From the NCBI GenBank assembly GCA_022497145.1, contig MU385870.1, forward strand, positions 132,629 through 196,628: a stretch of DNA of 64,000 nucleotides, in the 5' to 3' direction. Positions 56,121-64,000 of the stretch are shown one piece after another. A program made the translations under genes and the position numbers. The notes beneath the pieces were generated by a model, which saw nothing but the letters and a program-made list of their open reading frames with translations, did no database searches and was not told where the DNA came from. Within the stretch, counting starts at the first letter, position 1, and every line of letters begins with the position of its first letter. The DNA is from Rostrohypoxylon terebratum (taxonomy: Eukaryota > Ascomycota > Sordariomycetes > Xylariales > Hypoxylaceae).

Positions 56121-58815
56121 TTAGTAATTATCATACTTTATTGACACTCTTTGACACTTCGAAACTTGAACCTGGCGTCATGCAGAGATTAAACAGCCAA
56201 TGATATGATATCGGTTACACAGACTGAAAGACCAAGTGTTGAAGTCTCGAAAGTTTATGACCTGATAACACTATTATTCTCTACCAATATAGGCCCAAGT
56301 AGCAACTCCGGATACGAAAAAATGGCTTCTACTTGCTTTTATTCGAATTTCATGTTATTCAGCTGCGAGTTTCAAGCAGAAAAGTGAATATCGCGACATT
56401 AGGTGCTGTTATACGTACCTCAGGGGTTAGCATAAATGGTCTGTGTTACTGCCTTGATTACTTTTATCACGGCTTAGACGTTAGGAATATGCAAGTAATA
56501 CTTGTTTTTTTCATGTATAATATAGACTGTTATACATCCAACTATTCTGCTAATATCCTCCTTTTGACCAATTACAAAATTTAAGATCACGTATCTAAAA
56601 TTGCGCCTCTATCGATTACCTATTATCACCAATGACAACTTTCTAGAACTTTATCACCCCCACGTAAATATTGACCATAGAGGAGGTACGGATTTTCTCG
56701 CAGACCTGGGGTAATACATGATTGCCTAGGTAGGTAGGCATTATCTCTACGAGTACCTAGGTACTTTTCTTTTTCTCTTTACTTCAACTACGATAGCGAC
56801 CGTAGAGAACGAAACCAGTAATTTCCCCTAGGTGATACCGTACTAAATATCCATGATATTGTAACATGTTAAGTATGTCTTAACTGCCGTTGACTAATTA
56901 TTTAAAATGATCGTACGTAGTTGAAAAATGTTGGCGAACTTAGTATCCTTTGAAACATAGTACCTACGATCAAGAGGGAGAAAAAATCTGCAACTCATTG
57001 ATAGCGCATGAGTTAGTACGGCGTGTGGCGCTGGTCATATACTCTACCTAGGTCCTAAGATGAGCCCCTCATGCCCAAGGCGAATCAGCGGGTAAAGCTG
57101 CCAAGGGGTTAGCCACATCGTCACACTACAGTGGGAAAAGATGCAAGTCTACCCAGAAAATCATGCGAATTATAATTGCATTGTTAGAAAAAGTTCCAAA
57201 GCTCCAACAATAAACCTGTCTACCTGCAAGTCTCGGGAACTTACCAGAACTTAGTAACCACTTCAAGTTTTTAGCTCTCGCGGCACGACGGAAAAGGGTT
57301 TCACCGCATTGGCATTGTGTGCATTGTGTGCATTGTATACATTGGGTGCGTTAGGTATGTGCGTTGTGTGCACCGTGTGCATTATATGTACTTCTTCCCT
57401 TCTATCACGCTCCGCTGCCATGTTTCCTAGGATTTCGGATCTAAGGAAAGGGCAAAAGTAGAAGCATCACACGAGCTGAGCTGCAAGATCTAAGACATGC
57501 AGAGTTGAGCGAAGGAAGGAAACCGGTTCGAGCCGACCCCTCGGGTTGGAATCCCCACTTTGAACCGAACCGATAAAGCCTAAGTCAAGCCACCGAGCCA
57601 CGGGAAGAACTACTCTGTCATGTCATGACAGTCAAGGTCAGGGAACTAGGTTCTAGGAACTTGGAACTTCCCCACTTTCTACTTGGGCTGAATTGAACCT
57701 TGAACGTGAAGCGACGGATCTCTTACGCTATGCGCTAAGTACGTATGTACTACCTACTATGGATACTATGGATGTATGTATGTATGTATGTATGTAGGTA
57801 GGTAACGTGAATAGCCACATGTCCACATATCAACGCGTGTAACGAGAAAAGTTCCAAGCTTCCAAGGTTCAACCAGGATTGTTATCGTTTATTAGGTCAT
57901 CGTGCTTTCTTTCTTTTTTCGCTCTTTTCTTTTTTTTCCCTTAATTTTCCCGACTAACGGGCCAAGCTGCGATCTTGTACATGGTACAGATCATACATAC
58001 CTAGTACCTATGTACCTACTAGTAAGGTTGAATTAGCCGCATCAGATCATTAAGTTACCCAGCTGTACATGAACAGACAATAGTCGCAATAGTGCAAATG
58101 TAAGTAACAGTACATCCCGATGTACAATACATCCATTCATCCATTCATCCATGGATCCCATCCCCATCTCCATCCCAATCCCATACAAAATTTGATTTTG
58201 GCCGAACGGGTCATCGTTTAAACCAGCCCCACTTCTCTACCCGCCGAACAGGGTGAAGCTTGCTGCTTACCGGGTTACTGGAACCTTTCTTCTCTACCTT
58301 ATCCCAACGACCAGGGCCTGCCGTACAACTTACCAATCTTGCCTTAGTCAAAACAAATCTAACAAAAACGTACCATCGTAACATCATAACTCCGCACGCA
58401 ACAGAAATCCATCTTCTCAATTTGCCAATCTGCCAATCTCACTTTTTGACATCGAACCCCGGTCCCGTTATTATTTTGTTACTTTGTTATTTTCCCAGGT
58501 TGTATGTAATGTCACCTACTGGTCACAATATCTGAATCCTCGCTTGTATCAGTTCCATATTGGCTCTGCCCTATCAAACCCCGTCACTCCTAGATATCAC
58601 CTGCGGTCATATGCGCCAAACAACGAGCAAAGCCTGCGAAAGCCTGCGTAATCTAAAACGTATCCCTGCCCTGTTTTGTGCCCCTCCAGATCTAGTAGGG
58701 CAACCCGCATAACCTGCCAAAATTACTACGTGACCTGCCTCGCAGGTGGGTGATCACCTATTGTGCTATTGTACAAAGTACAATACTGCTTCGGCCAACC
58801 AACCATCCGCACGCC
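56121..58815. other. intergenic DNA with simple repeats
   Basis: 2.7 kb with no supported gene. It includes a degenerate GTGTGCATT tandem at about 57316-57388, an ATGT tetranucleotide run at 57772-57797 and a CCATTCAT repeat at about 58131-58150. This marks the right boundary of the accessory block. The last 300 bases before TRM9 are pyrimidine- and CCAA-rich. Confidence 0.5.
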
Positions 58816-60021
58816 ATGCAGAAAAACAAGCCAGATCCGAGCTATGCAGCGAACAGTGGGATGGAACGGCGGCTAGACCACGAGGGTCCCGCACGAGCTA
58901 GCGCCAGCGGTCATCATACTACCGCCGGCACCGCATCTAGAGAGGCGGTGACGCTTACAGGGGCAAGCGAATCCTGCTGCCACCACCACCACCAACCCTC
59001 TGTCTCTGGCTCTGGCTCTGGCTCTGTCACTGGCACTCGCACTCGCACTCATGGCCCTGACGCCTCCGTCACTTCGCATCCCGCGGCTGCAGCTCCAGCG
59101 GTTTCTTCAGCACCTACCGCTCAGACTCAGGCTAGCGATAGTAGCGCCTGCCCTAGCCTTCCTACCCCTATTGCTACTACCGCTACTGCTGCAGAATCCT
59201 ACGAACAACAGCACGTGCACAGCGTCTACGAGACTATCGCCTCGCACTTCTCGTCTACGCGGTACAAACCATGGCCTTTCGTCGCCTCTTTTCTCAGCTC
59301 CTTAGCCCCCGGATCCGTCGGCCTAGACGTTGGCTGTGGTAACGGCAAGTATCTCGACGTGAACCGGGACCTGGTTATTTTCGGTTCGGACCGCAGCGCA
59401 AACCTAGCCCGGCTTGCGCGCGATCTCAAAGTCTTAGGAAAGGGTGAGGATGGAAAGGGGAAAGAGAAGGAGAAGCTAAGTCTGGCTACTGGTGCTGATG
59501 TAGTAGGTGTTGCCGACGGCTTAGACCTCCCTTTCGGCGGCAGCCGACGTGTCGATTTCGCAATCTGTATCGCCGTCATCCACCACCTTTCTACACGGGA
59601 CCGACGTGTCGAAGGGGTTCGCGCTTTGCTCGATTGCGTTGCTCCGCGGACCGGCAAAGTCTTGGTATATGTCTGGGCGCTGGAACAAGGGAGCAGTCGA
59701 CGGGGGTGGGATGAAGGGACCGCAGATCAGGACCAGTTGGTGCCGTGGGTTCTGAAATCAAACCAGCCCAAGAAAGCGAAGAAGAGCGGGACTAGCAAAA
59801 AGGAGGCAGGTGGTAGAAGTGCCGAATACGGGGAACCGGAGCCGGAAGAGGCCACGTATCAACGGTATTACCACCTGTATAGAAAAGGAGAGTTGGAGGA
59901 AGACGTTAAGGCCGCTGGCGGTGAGATCCTAGGTAGTGGGTACGAAAAGGATAATTGGTGGGTTATAGCAAGTCCCAAAGAAGAAAAAGACACAATTTCA
60001 ATATCTATACTATCTGGATAG
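58816..60021 (+). CDS. trm9: Trm9-type tRNA (uridine-34) methyltransferase
   Basis: Trm9 (ALKBH8 in animals) is the SAM-dependent methyltransferase that, with Trm112, completes mcm5U at the wobble base of tRNAs. One exon from the ATG at 58816 gives 401 residues. The SAM-binding motif I is GLDVGCGNGKYLDVNRD, with FGSDRS after it. DFAICIAVIHHLST is motif IV, and the C-terminal YYHLYRKGELEEDV is typical of Trm9. The yeast protein has about 280 residues; the difference is an N-terminal extension of about 130 residues, low in complexity and rich in S, T, A, G and a CCHHHHQP cluster, including a SGSGSGS run. The catalytic core begins near ESYEQQHVHSVYETIASHFS. Confidence 0.9.
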   Translation: MQKNKPDPSYAANSGMERRLDHEGPARASASGHHTTAGTASREAVTLTGASESCCHHHHQPSVSGSGSGSVTGTRTRTHGPDASVTSHPAAAAPAVSSAPTAQTQASDSSACPSLPTPIATTATAAESYEQQHVHSVYETIASHFSSTRYKPWPFVASFLSSLAPGSVGLDVGCGNGKYLDVNRDLVIFGSDRSANLARLARDLKVLGKGEDGKGKEKEKLSLATGADVVGVADGLDLPFGGSRRVDFAICIAVIHHLSTRDRRVEGVRALLDCVAPRTGKVLVYVWALEQGSSRRGWDEGTADQDQLVPWVLKSNQPKKAKKSGTSKKEAGGRSAEYGEPEPEEATYQRYYHLYRKGELEEDVKAAGGEILGSGYEKDNWWVIASPKEEKDTISISILSG

Positions 60022-61386
60022 CAAAATTAAAATAATATTTCTACAATGGCGATCACGCTTAGGAAAATATGATATCTGTAAATGCTCCTTGAACAAACAA
60101 AAAATGCTGTACATTAGAATCCAACAATTCCTAAAATTGAGCCCAGCAAGTCCCCCAGACCGTCATCGTCTAGCTCATCTATCATGATCATGACGTGAGT
60201 AGTTCTGCTTCGCTCTCTCCAGCCAGTCCGTGGTAAATGCCTTAGCTACAAGAATTTCCGATACATGACACTGAGTTTAAAAAAAAATCAAAGCAAAAAA
60301 TCAAAATCAAAACCAAACACGCGCTTCCCGTGGATCAATACCATACATTAAACCTCGCACCGCGAAGACTCCTGCTACTGTATGCCCTGTCCCCCCAGCG
60401 CCCCCAACCGTACCGCACACAACCGTCACACCCAACACCAACCCCCTATCACCCCAGGTATCAAGGCCGCATACATCCCAACCGTACAACACACCCCCCT
60501 ACTATGATGTCAGTAGGGAAGGAGAAGAGAGGCAGCAGCGAGGAGCGTAGGATGCACCAAAGTAATTTGCCAAAAAAACAAAACACACTCAATAAACCAA
60601 AAATCAAAACAAAATCAAAACAAAAAGGAAAATAAAATCATGTCAAGAGAAGGAAAAAAAAATAGGTAAAAAAGCACTTTTTCTGACTGGATCCTTGCGC
60701 CGCCCCATGATTTCGAGAGGAAGAGGGATGGAAAGGACACGATCAAGAATAGAACAGCCCCGTCAAAACCAGCTCGAGGAAGGGGGGGAAGAAGATGAAG
60801 AAAGAAAGAAAGAAAGAGGGAAGTCGGTTCGGCTGCCTGCGCTCCCCCTTATCTCAACCCGTGTCTTCGTCTGTCTCCCTTTTCCCGAAACCGTACCACC
60901 CGTCCGACCATATATCGTTGTTATCGTTTTTCTCTTCCTTGCCTCGTCTCTTATTGTGTTATGTTGTATATGTTTTCGTTTTCTCTTTGTATGGAATTCT
61001 TCCTCGTCAATGTTGTTGTTGTAATTGCGGTCGTTAATACGTGAAAATAAGATATTTCCCAGTTGTGTTGTATGCCCGATGATCCCCTTATTTCTTCGAA
61101 AAAAAAAAATGCTCGCTCCGGTCCCGATGAAACGCTTGTATACGTGTTCCTGTTATTGTTGTTGTTGTTTCTTTCTTCTGACGATGTAAGATTCGTGCTT
61201 CCCGTACCTTCTTCGTGTCTCGAAAGGGGTTTTTGTGACAAAAGAAAATTGTAAAGATAGTTTGTTAGAGGGTAAAGTGACGTTAGGTTAAGATCCTGGG
61301 TTGATCTCCCTTGATGAGATGTCATAATTCATTTCCTTCGGCCTGATGGCAAGGCCGAGCTCGCTCTGTGGATATCCGCCTTGTAG
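60022..61386. other. convergent intergenic region, TRM9 and Myb gene
   Basis: 1.36 kb. A- and CA-rich stretches at 60290-60320 and 60560-60680 and CT-rich stretches near 60840-61010 suggest two long 3' UTRs. Open frames here are low-complexity and not called. Confidence 0.5.
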
Positions 61387-62590
61387 TCACGGCCGCGCAT
61401 CCACATGTCTTCGTCTGAAATCTGGAGACAGATGATGGTTCGTATCCGGGCTCCTTCGTCGTTTCGACCCAGTCGGCTCTTGTGGTGGGGGCGGATAGTT
61501 CAAGTTGGTAGCCCATGGGCTTACTGCGTTGCTGGGACCAGGGCTTTGGCTCGGGATTGAATATGCCATGGTGCTATAGGGATTTACGCCCGTAGTAAGT
61601 TCCGCGACTCCAGGCAACATCCCCGGCAGGGGAGACTGGGGTTCCGTTTTAATTGGGGCCAAGGGCATAGAGTGGTGTTGGTGGTAGCTATAGCCTTCGG
61701 GTACATGTTCGGGATAGACGGAGACGTGGCGTGGTATGCTTTCCCTCCTTGATGCGAGAGGCCTACCGGACGTTGAAGGTTCCCCTCGTTCGTAGCCTGA
61801 CCCGGACGTCACAGCCCTAGAAAGGCCGCTCTGTGAATGAGAGTGCGAATGTGTGTGTCGTGTGGACGTCCTAGAATCGCCATGGTGTTCACTCGTTGTT
61901 ACCGGAGACATTACGAAGGGCTGTGATACTCCTGCACGGCGTTGTATATCCTGTTCTCCAAGCTGCCAGTGCATCGCTTCTGCTGTACGCCATGGTATAT
62001 TCATCTCATTGGATAAATTCGTCCACATATCTTGTTTCAACCTGGTAGGCGGTTCGTTAGCTACTTCGATTTTTCGAGTCTGCTCTCTATATGTTCTGAA
62101 CAGACTTTTAATCGAATTCGAGGTACTTTATTCATCATACTACTTACCTTTCATATAGCCTAGCAAGTTTATTTTTCTTTTCTTCATCCCACGAACTCCT
62201 CTTCTCGAGATAATTTTGGTAATGTAGGCGACAACTGATGGCGCTCCTTCCCGGCAACCTCCTGGAGATGTCGTCCCACTTCATACCATTTCCTCGGAGT
62301 TCAGTGATCATGGCATTTTCCTCCTTAGTCCACTTGCTCTGCTTCTTAGCAGGTGACTCCGCTGCGTGTGGCGACATGCCGCGTTTTCCGGGAGCTGTTC
62401 CAGTTAAGGCTGGGCCTGGTCCTACTGTTCTTAGACGTGAAGGTGCGTACAATGGTGGTCCGAGGACAGACCCTGTCGTTAAGGGGGCTGTGGGCGCTGA
62501 AATAGGAACTGATGCGGCTCTGGTATGGTGAGGGGGGGATTTAGATGACTCATTTGAGTCGGAATCCTTGAGGAGAGAGTTGATATCCAC
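61387..62590 (-). CDS. two-repeat Myb/SANT-domain transcription factor
   Basis: Two exons are inferred: 62590-62148 and 62041-61387, giving about 365 residues if the frame is read from 62590. Two Myb/SANT repeats are at about 84-178: KWTKEENAMITELRGNGMKW with DDISRRLPGRSAISCRLHYQ, then SSWDEEKKNKLARLYERLKQ with PWRTAEAMHWQLGE. The second is split by the intron (106 nt, donor GTAAGT, acceptor TACCAG). The C-terminal 180 residues are Ser/Pro/His-rich and disordered, ending with a basic RRRHVDARP. The N-terminal segment (DINSLLKD) sits in frame after a GTG at 62590-62588, with no upstream in-frame ATG before a TGA. The first in-frame ATG is at 62377, codon 72, and would keep both repeats. The start is unresolved. 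Confidence 0.8.
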
Positions 62591-64000
62591 GATGACGGTT
62601 ATGGGCCTATTAAGCCTTGGATAGGCAGGGGTTCATGGAAGCGCTATTAAGCACCGGGCGTCTCTGCAAGAGTCAAAGAGGCGGTGATAGTCGTTGTTTT
62701 CTTCAACACAGTTCGTGCTGCTTCGACAGTCCGCCAATATTTCCTAAAATCGTTTCGTTCTTGTTTGTTCTGTAGTGGGGGATAAGGCAACAACAGTCTC
62801 TGACTCGTCTAGATTTTGTGTGCGTAAAAAAGAGGAGAAAATTATAATGATTCGATACCAAAATTTTGAGGCTGAAAGGGTCAAGTTCGTGAGATCTTCA
62901 GTGTAGAGAACTGTATGAAGCTCGAGGTCCAGGAGTACTTTAGGAACACTTCAGAAACAAAAGGGAGAAAATGTCCAGGGAAGCCAGAGCTCTAGATTAG
63001 TGAAAAGTGATGGCGTTTATGAGTTGTCATACATGATTGGGTAGTCCCGGGCTCTCATTTGCGGCCAATAAACGACAGAAGTAGCGGCCAAAAAAGCGTA
63101 TGGTGAATGAAGCGACACCAGGCGGGTAAGTACAGTACCTCGCTCAAGCTAGATGTATATGTCTAAGGTTTTGCCAGCCCAAGGTACTTCCTCTCGACGT
63201 TCTTAATAGTCCCCTCCTATGGAGTGTCGTTATAGTGGCGATGAAAGCATCATAGGTCCACGTCTAGGTTGCGCAGTACGAATTGATATCGGAGAAAAAA
63301 ATTCCAGGAAAAGAAATGCTAGGTCAAAAAAGAAAAAAAAGTGACTACGAGACTGGAGGCTTCAGGTTGATGTGAGCGTAAGGTGGTCAGTGAGAGGGAC
63401 GGATAGGCAGGGTCCCAGGTTCAGGTCACAAAGCAATAGGGTCCCAAGCTCAAATAGCCAGGGTGTGTGGGGGGTGGGAGTTTACGGGTTTATGGTGTGT
63501 CGAAATAGAATGTGTGGATACCAGGTTTCTACGTTTATAAGTAATAGGCAAGTCGTGCGAGGTATAATACATTGTAGAGACCAGCAGTTCGTGGGAGCTG
63601 GGTAACACCTCACCGACTATGTATGCCAGCACAGAATACATCTAGTCTCTGCCGCCTCTTCCTCCAAGAGCCTTCTTCGGAAAAGGAGGGGGGAGGAGTC
63701 GGGCTAGCAAGTGACAAGTTTTCAGGTAATACGCCGTCAAGGACCAGAAAAACCCTTAGAGACGCAAGTGTTGTGGATATTCACCTACTCATCCCCAAAG
63801 AGACTTTGAGATTGTGTAGAAGTCGTCGAGCAAACGAGTTGTTGGCATGCAAGTTACTTGACCGGGGGCTGACATTGCCACGAAGTCATGCATATGTATA
63901 CTCGCAGAAGAACAATTCACCACTTCCCAAGTATTTTTGGTTAGTACACTAGGGGGGTAGGTGCTGAATCGGCGGTTTAATGACGCAAATACGCAAATGA
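62591..64000. other. upstream region of the Myb gene
   Basis: 1.4 kb to the window edge. A TTGACTCTTGCAG acceptor-like site (minus strand, about 62670-62682) suggests a 5' UTR intron. There are weak repeats of GGGTCCCAGGTTCA near 63410-63445. No gene is supported; open frames at 63372-63952 lack features. Confidence 0.45.

Noticed and set aside
1..64000. tRNA, rRNA, CRISPR arrays, PKS or NRPS genes
   Set aside because: Looked for by eye (B-box-like GGTTCGA words, spaced direct repeats, KS and adenylation motifs); none found that could be supported.

Overview
The window is chromosomal DNA of a filamentous ascomycete, most likely a sordariomycete. Genes lie on both strands and are mostly split by short introns (about 50-120 nt, with GTAAGT- or GTACGT-like donors, CTAAC/CTGAC-like branch sites and AG acceptors). 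The gene set is typical of such fungi: Rho1, Get1, a Rud3-type golgin, Nop15, SMN, Pcf11, Trm9, a GPI-type aspartic protease, a Pth11-like rhodopsin-domain protein and Zn2Cys6 regulators. I saw no rRNA or tRNA gene, CRISPR array or bacterial operon. The gene models below were assembled by eye from reading frames plus splice signals; no alignment or RNA data were available.

Layout. 1-16.8 kb: RHO1, a 29-residue CxxC/CxxC microprotein with a spliced leader, a vacuolar amino-acid transporter, a pepsin-like protease and a prenyltransferase-alpha-repeat protein. 17-25 kb: GET1, an unnamed multi-pass membrane protein, a RUD3 golgin and NOP15. 25.7-38.5 kb: a five-exon SMN gene divergent from NOP15, a relic-rich gap with a perfect 35-bp inverted repeat, a cupredoxin-like secreted protein, a SERF/4F5 protein, a four-helix membrane protein and PCF11. 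58.8-62.6 kb: TRM9 and a two-repeat Myb regulator.

Between the housekeeping genes PCF11 and TRM9, the 40.3-56.1 kb stretch looks like an accessory block: two Zn2Cys6 transcription factors, an FAD aromatic-type monooxygenase, a rhodopsin-domain (Pth11-like) membrane protein, an allantoate-permease-type MFS transporter, a Gfo/Idh/MocA dehydrogenase and an aldo-keto reductase. There is no polyketide or peptide synthase. A sensor, a porter, a hydroxylase, two reductases and two regulators would fit uptake and catabolism of a small aromatic or sugar-like compound; this is inference from content only.

Non-genic signals include two small TA-flanked elements with terminal inverted repeats (34.8-35.2 kb and 54.1-54.4 kb), the 35-bp inverted repeat at 27.9-28.2 kb, two short motifs dispersed through the intergenic DNA, and an apparent ATG-to-GTG change at the expected start of the Myb gene.
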